A stretch of DNA of 64,000 bases from Halorubrum aquaticum (GTDB lineage Archaea; Halobacteriota; Halobacteria; Halobacteriales; Haloferacaceae): positions 20,103 to 84,102 of the forward strand of contig NZ_FOPZ01000015.1 of assembly GCF_900113615.1 (NCBI RefSeq), given 5' to 3'. The notes beneath the pieces are model-generated. The model saw only the letters and a list, made by a program, of their open reading frames with translations, was not told the origin of the DNA and searched no databases. A program made the translations under genes and the position numbers. Positions 1 through 7,600 of the stretch are shown one piece after another (position 1 is the first letter of the stretch; each line of letters starts with the position of its first letter).

Positions 1-327
1 CGTCACTCGGTCGAGTCCGGCCGGCGAGAGGTCACCGTTTCGGGTCGCTCGGAGGAGCGGGACGAGGAGCAGGAGACAGCCGAACTGCGTGTTCGTTCCG
101 GCCCGGTCGGCCATCCCGGCGACCGCGCGCTCGAAGGCGTGCCCGACCGCCGCGCCGCGGGCCGCGCGTTCGAGCCCCTCGCGAGCCCCGACCGCGCCGC
201 CGAGGAACGACTCGAACCGGAGGTCCGCGAGGTCGCGACGGCGGTCGACGTTCCCCGGCTTCGGCGTCCCCGCGACCTCGAGGAGGAGCGCGAGGATGGC
301 GTCGTCCGCGGGAGCGCCCGTCGTCAC
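1..327 (-). CDS. CitG-family (triphosphoribosyl-dephospho-CoA synthase-like) protein, 3' end cut by window
   Basis: This is the N-terminal 109 codons of a gene that runs off the left edge. The start is taken as GTG at 327-325, overlapping the TGA of the preceding gene as GTGA; the same overlap joins the two genes upstream. The N-terminus carries a TPKPGNVDRRRDL motif, and further on TNTQFGCLLLLVPL, both characteristic of the CitG/MdcB family, which makes the phosphoribosyl-dephospho-CoA prosthetic group in bacteria. In haloarchaea the substrate of this paralogue is not known to me, and its linkage to the coenzyme F420 gene cofD suggests a cofactor role. That role is inference. The family call is from motifs I can see. 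Confidence 0.75.
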   Translation of the reverse strand, partial: MTTGAPADDAILALLLEVAGTPKPGNVDRRRDLADLRFESFLGGAVGAREGLERAARGAAVGHAFERAVAGMADRAGTNTQFGCLLLLVPLLRATRNGDLSPAGLDRVT

Positions 328-1190
328 GGCGAGATCTCCCGGTCCGATTCGTCGGGCCGAGCGATCAGGTCCCCGTCACGCCAGTCCACGACCGCGTCCG
401 CGACCCGCGAGAGGACCCGTGGGTCGTCGCTCGGCCGACCGACGCTCACCGCGTCGGCTCCGTACGCAGCGTACTCCTGGACCGTCTCGCGGCCTCTGAC
501 GCCGTTGTTGGCGACGACCGTCGGGGCGGCCGCCGGATCCGCGTCCGAACCGGCGGAGCGTATCGATTCCGCGACCTCCGCGACTTCCGCGACGACCGCC
601 TCCGAGTCCATCGCGTCGACGTGGATCCAGTCCGCGCCCGCCTCGGCGACCGCGCGGGCGACCGCGACGAGGTCGACCCCTTCGACCTCCGCGCGGACCT
701 TCACGCCCGTGGTCGCCCCTGTTTCGGCCGCGGCCGCGACGTACTCGGCGAGTCGCTCGCGGTCCGCAAGCAGGGTCTCCCCGCAGCCGACCGCGCGGAG
801 CTCCGGCTGCCGGCAGTGGGCGTTGATCTCACAGCCCGCTCCGTGCTTGGCACAGACCGCGGCCGCCTCGCGGACCGGGTCGACGGTCGCGCTCCGGACG
901 TTGACCGCGGGCCGGACCGGGGCATCCGCGAGCGCCCGCAACTGTCGGTCGATCCACGCGACGGGGTCCTCGGGCAGGAACTCGGAGCGCCCGCGCGCGA
1001 CGAGATCGCTGGCTGCCTCGCGGCTGGCCGGGTCGAGCGCGATCCCGCCCAGCACCGCGCAGTCGACGTGGGCGGCGGCCGCCCGTGCCCACGCCGCGTC
1101 CGACTTGCCGCTGAGGCTCGCGGCGACGAGGAACGGGTCGGCATCGGAGCCCGCCAGCGGGGACGCCGGAGCCGGCGACGTGGCGGTCAC
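324..1190 (-). CDS. tRNA-dihydrouridine synthase-like TIM-barrel protein
   Basis: 288 residues from a GTG start that overlaps the cofD TGA (GTGA); an upstream in-frame ATG exists at 1226 but would lie inside cofD. Visible motifs fit the DUS/FMN TIM-barrel group: the [18 protein letters not shown] segment with a catalytic-type Cys, [16 protein letters not shown], and near the C-terminus NNGVRG followed by [11 protein letters not shown], the FMN phosphate-binding part. Haloarchaeal proteins of this type are usually annotated as tRNA-dihydrouridine synthase or dihydropyrimidine-dehydrogenase-like. The middle position in a coupled operon between cofD and a CitG-like gene suggests that it may serve cofactor metabolism instead of tRNA modification. 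Family confident, substrate uncertain. Confidence 0.75.
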   Translation of the reverse strand: MTATSPAPASPLAGSDADPFLVAASLSGKSDAAWARAAAAHVDCAVLGGIALDPASREAASDLVARGRSEFLPEDPVAWIDRQLRALADAPVRPAVNVRSATVDPVREAAAVCAKHGAGCEINAHCRQPELRAVGCGETLLADRERLAEYVAAAAETGATTGVKVRAEVEGVDLVAVARAVAEAGADWIHVDAMDSEAVVAEVAEVAESIRSAGSDADPAAAPTVVANNGVRGRETVQEYAAYGADAVSVGRPSDDPRVLSRVADAVVDWRDGDLIARPDESDREISP

Positions 1191-2227
1191 GATACCGCCT
1201 CCAGCGCCTCCAGCGCCCGGTCGCACGCGAGAGCGACGCGCTCGGCGTCGTCCGCGTCGTCGATCCGGGTGTCGGTTCGCTCGACGTGACGCGCCGGATC
1301 GATCGAGCCGGTCGAGTCGGCCGGGTCGGCCGGGTCGGTCGGGTCATCGTCGTCGAGGACGAACGCGTCCGCGAACGGGTAGGCGTCGACGACCCCTGCG
1401 GTCGAGGGATCGAGCCCGACGCCCGCCATCAGCTCGGCGGCGGGCCCGGAGAACACCTCGTCGCCGACGAACGGCGAGACCGCGACCACGGACGTCGCCT
1501 CCAGGGCCGCCTCGATCCCGGGCACCGCGAGCATCGGGCCGATGCTCGTCACCGGGTTCGAGGGGCCGATCACGACGGGGTCCGCGAGCGCCTCCCGGAC
1601 CGCATTGGTCGGCTCGGCCGCGTCCGCGCCGCGGAACTCCACGTCGTCGACCGCCGGCTCGCCGCGGCGGGCGACCCAGTACTCCTGGAAGTGGAGCGTC
1701 TCGCCAGCGGTCGTGTGGACCAGCGTCGCGACCGGGTCGTCGGACATCGGCAGCAGGTCGACCTCGAGGCCGAAGGCGTCCGCGAGGGTCCCGATGACCT
1801 CGGTGAGGGTGTGGCCCTCGTCGAGGAGGCCGGTCCGCGTGAGGTGGACCGCGCGGTCGCGGTCGCCGATCTCCATGAACTCCGCGACGCCGGAGAAGCG
1901 CCGCCACCGGGCGATCTCCCGGCCCGCGGTCTGGGCGTCGTCGTCGAGGTAGCGCGGGCCGGACTCGAGCCCGGCCGCCTCCGCGAGCCGGTCGAGCTCG
2001 TCGTGGGTCGCGGTGGTGTCGCCGTCGATCCCCCACCAGCGCTCGCGGTCGAGGACGTCGCCGCCCGCGAACAGCACGGTGTCGACGTCGGGACAGACGA
2101 GGTGGCCGCCGAGTTCGACGTCGTCGCCCGTGTTGGCGACGACCGCCACGTCGTCGAGGTCCCAGACGGAGCCCGCGCCCTCGAGCAGTTTCGGCGTTCC
2201 CGTGCCGCCGGCGAGGAACGTGACCAT
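1187..2227 (-). CDS. cofD: 2-phospho-L-lactate transferase (coenzyme F420 biosynthesis)
   Basis: 346 residues. CofD transfers a phospholactyl-type group from its guanylylated form to the deazaflavin Fo, giving F420-0. The N-terminus [17 protein letters not shown] holds the GGTG nucleotide-binding loop, followed by [13 protein letters not shown], and later [13 protein letters not shown] and VSPFVGD, all family hallmarks. The start at 2227 was chosen because the protein begins at the GGTG loop as in homologues; the open frame continues 101 codons further upstream through repeat DNA and was discarded. A TATA-like box about 25 nt upstream (2249-2256) supports a leaderless start. The C-terminal part has an Asp/Pro-rich low-complexity insert ([10 protein letters not shown]). 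First gene of a three-gene coupled operon. Confidence 0.92.
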   Translation of the reverse strand: MVTFLAGGTGTPKLLEGAGSVWDLDDVAVVANTGDDVELGGHLVCPDVDTVLFAGGDVLDRERWWGIDGDTTATHDELDRLAEAAGLESGPRYLDDDAQTAGREIARWRRFSGVAEFMEIGDRDRAVHLTRTGLLDEGHTLTEVIGTLADAFGLEVDLLPMSDDPVATLVHTTAGETLHFQEYWVARRGEPAVDDVEFRGADAAEPTNAVREALADPVVIGPSNPVTSIGPMLAVPGIEAALEATSVVAVSPFVGDEVFSGPAAELMAGVGLDPSTAGVVDAYPFADAFVLDDDDPTDPADPADSTGSIDPARHVERTDTRIDDADDAERVALACDRALEALEAVS

Positions 2228-2248
2228 ACGCCCGCAAGGCGGGGGGCG

Positions 2249-2256
2249 GATTTGTA
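2249..2256 (-). promoter_or_regulatory. TATA-like box of the cofD operon
   Basis: Read on the minus strand as atacaaat, centred about 25 nt before the cofD ATG. This spacing is typical for leaderless haloarchaeal transcripts. Confidence 0.5.
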
Positions 2257-2314
2257 TCCTCGGCTCCGCGACGACGGCGGTGACGACGACGGGATCAGAC
2301 GACACGATCGGACG

Positions 2315-2460
2315 TCGGCGCGCGCCTCCTCGCGCCCGACGGGCGCGAGGAATCCGCGCGAGGGAGGGCGAGGCGACCCGCCGACGTGTCCGGCGGATCA
2401 CCGAGGCCGAGGCTGGGGAGGCGTGAGGTGCGGGGCCGTGTGGTGCGGGGTGGGGCTTTT
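2315..2460 (+). repeat. GC-rich intergenic repeat, copy A
   Basis: Within the 380-base gap 2228-2607. It contains three blocks shared with copy B: tcggcgcgcgcc (2315-2326), cgcccgacgggcgcga (2333-2348), and a block starting tggggaggcgtgaggtgcgg (2414-2440). The first two blocks have the same 18-nt offset in both copies. A third copy in the opposite orientation lies at 13381-13440 (last block only). No gene is supported inside it; the open frames crossing it are arginine-rich shadows. The rest of the gap (2461-2607) shows nothing recognisable. Confidence 0.7.
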
Positions 2461-2607
2461 CCGGTGTTCCCCGCGCTAGCAACCGCGTATGGTCGATCGG
2501 CTGGGAATCTCCCGGTGGCCACTGCGCCAACGGCGTCGATCGCTCACACCGATCCCACGCTCGCTAGACCGGATCTCGCTCGCCGATCGTAGTCGGGGTC
2601 CAGCCGC

Positions 2608-3516
2608 TCACTCGCTCGAAGCGACGCTCGTCTGCATCCCGGCGGAGTTGAACGCGCTGCCGACCTCGTCGTCGCCGAGGACGATGACCCCCGCCTCCGC
2701 GCCGGTCACGTCGTCGAACTCCGCGATCGCTCGCTCCGCGGCGGTCCCGGCGTCGACGCCCTCCTCCAGCAGTTCGACCGCCCGGCGCGTCAGGGTGACG
2801 CGCGTGATGTCCTCGCCGGCTCCCGTCGCGCTCGCGCCGCCCGCCTCGGTACAGAAGAAGCCCGACCCGACCTGCGGGACGTCGCCGACGCGGCCCGCGA
2901 GCGCGAACGAGCGCCCGCCGGTCGAGGTCGCCGCCGCGAACGTCTCGCCGTCGGACGCGACCGCGCCGACGGTGTCGTGGTCGGGCGCGCCGCGTTTCGA
3001 CTCCCCGTCCCCCGTCCCGCCCACCTGATCCGCGCCCGAGGCGAACCGGGTCTCCAGCCAGTCGAGGTGCTCGCTCGGGGAGCCGTCCGGCGGGGACTCC
3101 GCCTCGTAGCGCTCGCGCGTCTCGTCGGTCAGGAGGTCGACGCCGGTCTCGACGCCGAAGTCCGCGGCGAGGTCGACCGCGTGCTCGCCGGAGACGAGGA
3201 CGTGCGGGGTCTCCTCCATCACGACCCGGGCGGCCGAGACCGCGTGTTCGACGCCCGGCATCGAGCAGACCGCGCCGACGGCGCGGTCCGAGGTCATCAG
3301 GCCCGCGTCCGTGCGAACGACGCCATCGGACTGGACCGCGCCGCCGACGCCCGCGTTGAACCGGGGGCTCGACTCGAGGACGCGGACCCCCGCCTCGACC
3401 GCGTCGAGGGGCGTGGACGCGGCCGCGCCCGCCTCGGCCGCCTCGTCGAGGACCGCCTGTCTGGGTTCGGGTTCGTCGGGAACGCCGCCCGCACCGCCGT
3501 GAAGTATCACGCGCAT
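2608..3516 (-). CDS. Isoaspartyl peptidase/L-asparaginase (Ntn-hydrolase)
   Basis: 302 residues, a usual length for the plant-type asparaginase family. These enzymes are made as one chain and cleave themselves before a threonine that becomes the nucleophile; they hydrolyse isoaspartyl peptides and L-asparagine. Visible hallmarks are MRVILHGGAGG at the N-terminus, SPRFNAGVGG around residue 50, and the cleavage site DHDTVGAVA with Thr182 as expected nucleophile, followed by the STGG motif. The start at 3516 places the HGGAGG strand at the N-terminus; a much longer frame upstream overlaps the divergent glycosyltransferase and was rejected. Divergently transcribed from the next gene across a 126-base promoter region. 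Confidence 0.92.
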   Translation of the reverse strand: MRVILHGGAGGVPDEPEPRQAVLDEAAEAGAAASTPLDAVEAGVRVLESSPRFNAGVGGAVQSDGVVRTDAGLMTSDRAVGAVCSMPGVEHAVSAARVVMEETPHVLVSGEHAVDLAADFGVETGVDLLTDETRERYEAESPPDGSPSEHLDWLETRFASGADQVGGTGDGESKRGAPDHDTVGAVASDGETFAAATSTGGRSFALAGRVGDVPQVGSGFFCTEAGGASATGAGEDITRVTLTRRAVELLEEGVDAGTAAERAIAEFDDVTGAEAGVIVLGDDEVGSAFNSAGMQTSVASSE

Positions 3517-3539
3517 GGTCGCCCCCTCCGCGGGCGACG

Positions 3540-3548
3540 GCATAAGGC
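3540..3548 (-). promoter_or_regulatory. TATA-like box of the isoaspartyl peptidase gene
   Basis: Minus-strand gccttatgc lies about 27 nt before the ATG at 3516, fitting a leaderless transcript. Confidence 0.4.
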
Positions 3549-3610
3549 TCCGGGAAGCGGCGGGGTGGACGGGGACGCGGGGACGGGCGAACCCGGACGC
3601 GACCGACGCC

Positions 3611-3622
3611 CGGTTTTTGTAC
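3611..3622 (+). promoter_or_regulatory. TATA-like box of the glycosyltransferase gene
   Basis: cggtttttgtac lies about 26 nt before the GTG at 3643. This is the spacing seen at other leaderless genes in the window. Confidence 0.4.
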
Positions 3623-3642
3623 CCTGCCGTCGAACCGCCGGT

Positions 3643-4563
3643 GTGACCGACCCGCCGCCGACCTCCGTGCTCCTCCCGACCGTTCGCTGGACCGACGCCT
3701 GCGAGGAGGTCGCCGCGATGCTGGCCGAGGACGACGAACTCCTCGTGATCGCGGACGACGCCGACGACCCGGTCGCCGATCGACGAGGCGAGACGCCCGA
3801 GGGGGTTCGGGTCGTGCTCGCCGGCGAGCCCGATGGCTGTTCGGGGAAGGCGAACGCGATCGCCGCGGGGATGGCCGCCGCCGAGGGCGACCGGATCGTC
3901 TGGACCGACGACGACTTCCGTCACCCGCCGGGGTGGCTCGCCGACCTCCACGCCGACTACGAGCGGCAGGGACCGACGACGGAGCTCCCGGTCTTCGTCG
4001 GCCGCGATCCGCTCGGGACCCTGCTCGAGCCCGCCTACCTCATCGGCGGCACCCTCGCGGTCGCCGCCGGCGGGATCGCGTGGGGCGGCGCGGTCGTCTT
4101 CGAGCGCGCCGACCTCGACGAGGCCGCCTTCATCGCCGACCTCCGGCGGACCGTCAGCGACGACGGAACCCTCTCGGAGCACCTCGAGGTGACGCCGGTG
4201 AAACGGACGCGGGTCGTGCCAGCCGGCGGGTCGATCCGAGCGTCGCTGGAGCGGTTCGTCCGGTTCCTGTGGATCGTGCGGTACCACGCACCTCGTGCGA
4301 GCGCGGTCAACGTCGCGCTCGCGGTCGCGTTCTCGACGCTGTGTCTCGCGGCGCCGGTCCTCGGGATCGGGTTCGTGACCCTGCTCTCCGGGGCGACGTA
4401 CGCCTGGGCGGGACTCCGCCGACCGACGTTCCTGCTCGCGGGTCCGGCCGCGATCGCGATGCCGGCAATGATGGCGTACGCGTTCGCTCGCCGGACGTTC
4501 ACGTGGGGCGGCCGTCGATACCGATGGGTGCGGAAGGACGACGTTCGAGTGCTCTCCGAGTGA
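3643..4563 (+). CDS. Membrane-anchored family-2-like glycosyltransferase
   Basis: 306 residues from a GTG start. The N-terminal half resembles a GT-A glycosyltransferase: a LLPTV strand, a nucleotide-binding region, GCSGKANAIAAGM (compare GKxxALNxG in family 2) and IVWTDDDFRHPPGW, an acidic metal/sugar-nucleotide motif at about residues 86-100. Two hydrophobic segments follow near the C-terminus (about residues 220-275), which probably hold the catalytic domain at the cytoplasmic face. Such proteins act in lipid or S-layer glycan modification, but the acceptor cannot be read from the sequence. GTG was chosen because no ATG lies between the TATA-like box and the conserved start; upstream reading enters the antisense of the neighbour. 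Stands alone. Confidence 0.75.
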   Translation: MTDPPPTSVLLPTVRWTDACEEVAAMLAEDDELLVIADDADDPVADRRGETPEGVRVVLAGEPDGCSGKANAIAAGMAAAEGDRIVWTDDDFRHPPGWLADLHADYERQGPTTELPVFVGRDPLGTLLEPAYLIGGTLAVAAGGIAWGGAVVFERADLDEAAFIADLRRTVSDDGTLSEHLEVTPVKRTRVVPAGGSIRASLERFVRFLWIVRYHAPRASAVNVALAVAFSTLCLAAPVLGIGFVTLLSGATYAWAGLRRPTFLLAGPAAIAMPAMMAYAFARRTFTWGGRRYRWVRKDDVRVLSE

Positions 4564-4603
4564 CCTCGTCGCGGAGGCTCGGTCGCGCGGAAAGCGGCAG
4601 GCA

Positions 4604-4611
4604 CTTTACGG
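4604..4611 (+). promoter_or_regulatory. TATA-like box of icd
   Basis: ctttacgg about 28 nt before the icd ATG, consistent with a leaderless transcript. Confidence 0.4.
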
Positions 4612-4634
4612 CGGTCTGAGAACCCCCGACCGAC

Positions 4635-5897
4635 ATGAGCTACGAGAAGATCGAAGTTCCCGACGACGGGGAGCGTATCACTCTCGCCGACGAGGAGACG
4701 GGCGAACTGAACGTCCCCGAGAACCCCATCATCCCGATCCTTCACGGGGACGGCATCGGAACCGACGTCGGCCCGGCCGCCCAGCAGGTGCTCGACGCCG
4801 CCGCCGAGGCGACCGGCCGCTCCATCGCGTGGATGCGGGTGTACGGCGGCGAGAGCGCCCGCGAGAAGTACGACGAGAACCTCCCCGAGGACACCGTGAA
4901 CGCGATCCGCGAGTTCCGCGTCGCGATCAAGGGCCCGATGACGACGCCCGTCGGCTCCGGGTTCCGTTCGCTGAACGTCGCGCTCCGTCAGACGCTCGAC
5001 CTGTACGCGAACGTCCGACCGACCTACCACCTCGACGGCGTCCCGTCGCCCGTGAAGAACCCCGAGGCGATGGACATGATCACCTTCCGGGAGAACACCG
5101 AGGACGTGTACGCCGGCATCGAGTGGGAGGCCGGCACCGACGAGGTCGAGCAGGTCCGCGACTTCCTGGAAGACGACATGGGCGTCGAGGACGTGCTCCA
5201 CGACGGTCCCATCGGGATCGGCGTGAAGCCCATCTCCGAGTTCGCCTCCAAGCGCCTGATCCGCGAGGCGCTCGACTACGCGCTCGCGAACGACCGTGAC
5301 TCCGTCACGCTCGTCCACAAGGGGAACATCATGAAGTTCACCGAGGCGCAGTTCCGCGACTGGGGCTACGAGGTCGTCGAGGAGGAGTACGGCGACGAGT
5401 TCATCACCGAGGACGAGCTCTGGGAGGAGTACGACGGCGAGCAGCCCGAGGACACGGTCGTCGTCAAGGACCGCATCGCGGACAACATGCTCCAGCAGCT
5501 TCTCACCCGGACGAGCGACTACTCCGTCATCGCGACGATGAACCTCAACGGCGACTACATGTCCGACGCCGCCGGCGCGCAGATCGGCGGCCTCGGCATC
5601 GCGCCCGGCGTCAACTACGGTCACGGCCGCGCGCTCGCCGAGCCCGTCCACGGCTCCGCGCCCAAGTACGCCGGCGAGGACAAGGTCAACCCGACCGCGA
5701 TGATCCTCTCCGGCCGCGAGATGCTCGATTACCTCGGCTGGTCGGACGCCGCCGACCTCGTCCGTGACGCCGTCGAGGAGACCATCTCCTCCGGCAAGGT
5801 CACCTACGACCTCCACCGGCAGATCGAGGGCGGCGAGAAGCTCGCCACGAGCGAGTTCGCCGACGCCGTCGTCGAGAACATCGAAAAGCTCGCCTAG
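4635..5897 (+). CDS. icd: Isocitrate dehydrogenase (NADP-dependent)
   Basis: 420 residues, the usual length for the prokaryotic homodimeric enzyme of the citric acid cycle, which oxidatively decarboxylates isocitrate to 2-oxoglutarate. Visible signatures: IPILHGDGIGTDV at the N-terminus, GFRSLNVALRQTLDLYANVRP (substrate Ser/Arg positions), FRENTEDVYAGIEWE, NIMKFTEA, and the metal/cofactor region NLNGDYMSDAAGAQIGGLGIAPG, then EPVHGSAPKYAG. It has its own TATA-like box. The stop codon sits exactly in the centre of a 30-bp perfect palindrome, and a second, degenerate copy of the gene's last 24 bases lies 60 bp downstream, so the 3' end has apparently been altered by an insertion. Confidence 0.97.
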   Translation: MSYEKIEVPDDGERITLADEETGELNVPENPIIPILHGDGIGTDVGPAAQQVLDAAAEATGRSIAWMRVYGGESAREKYDENLPEDTVNAIREFRVAIKGPMTTPVGSGFRSLNVALRQTLDLYANVRPTYHLDGVPSPVKNPEAMDMITFRENTEDVYAGIEWEAGTDEVEQVRDFLEDDMGVEDVLHDGPIGIGVKPISEFASKRLIREALDYALANDRDSVTLVHKGNIMKFTEAQFRDWGYEVVEEEYGDEFITEDELWEEYDGEQPEDTVVVKDRIADNMLQQLLTRTSDYSVIATMNLNGDYMSDAAGAQIGGLGIAPGVNYGHGRALAEPVHGSAPKYAGEDKVNPTAMILSGREMLDYLGWSDAADLVRDAVEETISSGKVTYDLHRQIEGGEKLATSEFADAVVENIEKLA

Positions 5898-5936
5898 GCG
5901 AGCTTTTCGAGCGCCCGGAAATCAGAGATTTCCGGG
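5881..5936 (+). repeat. Palindromic insertion at the 3' end of icd, possible terminator
   Basis: Two consecutive hairpins: a perfect 30-bp palindrome at 5881-5910 with the TAG stop at its centre, then cccggaaatc-aga-gatttccggg at 5914-5936. The following bases 5934-5957 repeat the last 24 bases of icd with 19/24 identity, at an offset of exactly 60 bp. The hairpins could act as a transcription terminator or mRNA stabiliser; that is inference. Confidence 0.65.
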
Positions 5937-6010
5937 AACATCGAGAAGCTGTCGTAGACCGCTTCTCCGGTTCCCGGACCCCGAGTATCAATGTGGAGAA
6001 TCGATCACCG

Positions 6011-6020
6011 TATTTTAAAT
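6011..6020 (+). promoter_or_regulatory. TATA box of the 44-residue zinc-ribbon gene
   Basis: tattttaaat, an A/T island in GC-rich surroundings, centred about 28 nt before the ATG at 6044. It is the strongest sequence-level argument that the small gene downstream is real. Confidence 0.6.
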
Positions 6021-6043
6021 ACGAATAGTGCCTAACTCGGTCA

Positions 6044-6178
6044 ATGAAAGTCCAGTTCGAGTGCTCGTGTTCCGAGGAGATCTCCGAGTTCACTCGAGGA
6101 CAGGCGAGCCGGGGGGTCCACGTCGAATGCGGCAACTGCGGGGCGGTGTACGCGGTCACCATCACCGAACTCGAGTGA
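6044..6178 (+). CDS. Small zinc-ribbon protein (44 residues)
   Basis: 44 residues: it begins MKVQFECSCSEEISEF and contains VECGNCGAVYAV, giving a CxC pair and a CxxC pair spaced about 20 residues apart, the layout of a one-knuckle-pair zinc ribbon. The reading frame is highly GC3-biased and is preceded by a canonical TATA box at leaderless spacing. Very small zinc-finger proteins of this kind are common in haloarchaea and several influence growth or biofilm phenotypes; the role of this one is unknown. It converges towards the histidine kinase gene 45 bases downstream. Confidence 0.7.
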   Translation: MKVQFECSCSEEISEFTRGQASRGVHVECGNCGAVYAVTITELE

Positions 6179-6223
6179 GGGAACCGGAGCGAGGAGGTAT
6201 CGGAACGAGGACGCGGCCGGGAG

Positions 6224-7135
6224 CTACCGATCCGTCGGCTTCTCCGCCGGCTGGAACCGAAGCCGAACGGTGGTCCCGTCGTCGGTGGCGTCGAATCGCA
6301 CGGTACCGCCCTGGAGCTCGCACATCCACTTGACGAGCCACAGCCCGATGCTGCTGGCGTGTGAAAGCGGGGTCTCCTCCTCGGCCCGGAGCACCGCCCG
6401 CTCGTCCTCGGGGATCCCCGGACCGTTGTCGTGGACCTCGAGGCAGGTCGTCGTCCCGTTCGTCTCGACCCGTGCGAGGACCTCCCGACCCGGTTCGTCG
6501 TTGTGGGCGATCGCGTTCTCGAACACCTCCCGGACCGGGTAGCTCACCGATTCGTCCGCGTGTATCCACGCGCGCTCCGGGAGGTCGAGGGAGAACTCCA
6601 CGTCCGTCCGTTCGTCGTCCAACTCCTCGATCGCCTCGCGTACCACCGTCGTGAGGTCGACGCGGTCATCGACGGGGCCGGGCGAGGCGTCCTCGATGAC
6701 CCGGAGCTTCTCGCTTATCTCGACCATGTCCTCCGTGGTCTCGCGGATCGTCGCCAGACACTCGCGACTGCGCTCGTCGTCCAGCCGACGTTCGAGCAGG
6801 TCCGCGTACCCCTGAACGACGTTGAGGTCGTTCCGGACGTTGTGTCTGAACACCCGGCTCAACACCTGGAGCTGCTGGTTCGAGGTCTCCAACTCCTCGC
6901 GGGCGACGACGGTCCGACGGGAGTGGTGTCTCACCGCCCCGTAGACGAAGAGCGAGGAGACCGCGACGAGCGCCAACCCGCCCGCGAGCCGGATGGGCGA
7001 GAACGGGGCGGCGGAGCCGGAGACCGCCCCGACCGCGACGTCGATCGCGACCACACACCCCGCGCCGAGGAGGAGGTACAGGCCGGCGACGGCGCGGGGC
7101 GACCGATCGAACAGCCGATCCGGATCTGATTTCAT
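6224..7135 (-). CDS. Membrane-bound sensor histidine kinase
   Basis: 303 residues. Two hydrophobic segments (about residues 15-38 and 48-68) are followed by a short linker and a HisKA domain whose H-box FRHNVRNDLN places the phospho-accepting His at residue 98. The N-box (FENAIAHNDE, about 213) and G-box (DNGPGIP, about 241) of the HATPase_c domain follow, then SSIGLWLVKW. There is no PAS, GAF or HAMP domain, so the input is probably the membrane segment itself or a partner. No response regulator is encoded nearby, which is normal for haloarchaea. Signal unknown. Confidence 0.9.
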   Translation of the reverse strand: MKSDPDRLFDRSPRAVAGLYLLLGAGCVVAIDVAVGAVSGSAAPFSPIRLAGGLALVAVSSLFVYGAVRHHSRRTVVAREELETSNQQLQVLSRVFRHNVRNDLNVVQGYADLLERRLDDERSRECLATIRETTEDMVEISEKLRVIEDASPGPVDDRVDLTTVVREAIEELDDERTDVEFSLDLPERAWIHADESVSYPVREVFENAIAHNDEPGREVLARVETNGTTTCLEVHDNGPGIPEDERAVLRAEEETPLSHASSIGLWLVKWMCELQGGTVRFDATDDGTTVRLRFQPAEKPTDR

Positions 7136-7300
7136 TTATATATCACTTAAGCCCAACGTATATCGTCCGTAACTAACGGCTCGATCCGACGTGTATTAAG
7201 TGTTCACCGTCATCGAACGAGGCGGCAAAACGGACGACCGAGCGTCCGATATTCGTCCCCTCGGTCGATGCGGCTCGAACTCCGGGACGGTCGCGACCGG

Positions 7301-7600
7301 TCACCAATCCGCACAGTCGGCACAGACGAGATCGCCCTCGTCGTGCCAGCGCCGCGAGACCGTCGCCCCACAGCGGTCGCAGTCGGCACCGTCCGTCGTC
7401 CACGTCGACGTCGACTCGGCGGGATCCACGTCGGCGGGGTCGGTCGGGGCGGGGTCGGTGGCGGTGGCGTCAGCCTCTGCGGGGTCGTCGTCGACGGAGT
7501 CGGCTTCGGTTGGATCGGTCCCTGCCGAGCCGCTCCCGGCGGTCTCCTCCTCGTCGCTTCCGGTCGACGCGAAGTCGTCGAGCGATCGGTCCTCGGACAT
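7301..7600 (-). CDS. Acidic protein with C-terminal zinc ribbon
   Basis: 99 residues. The first two thirds are low-complexity and acidic (Asp, Thr, Pro, Ala repeats); the end has CDRCGATV and LVCADCAD, two CxxC knuckles of a zinc ribbon. The ATG directly follows the lysS TGA with no gap, so it is probably co-translated as the last gene of the pyrH-lysS operon. Haloarchaeal proteins of this design next to lysS are annotated only as domains of unknown function. A role in tRNA or translation is suggested by position only. Confidence 0.75.
   Translation of the reverse strand: MSEDRSLDDFASTGSDEEETAGSGSAGTDPTEADSVDDDPAEADATATDPAPTDPADVDPAESTSTWTTDGADCDRCGATVSRRWHDEGDLVCADCADW

Noticed and set aside
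139..1797. Long plus-strand frame (552 codons) opposite cofD and the dihydrouridine-synthase-like gene
   Set aside because: Arg/Ala/Ser-rich shadow of GC-rich minus-strand genes with clear family motifs.
4035..5816. 593-codon minus-strand frame across the glycosyltransferase and icd
   Set aside because: Spans two real genes antisense; no motif and biased composition.
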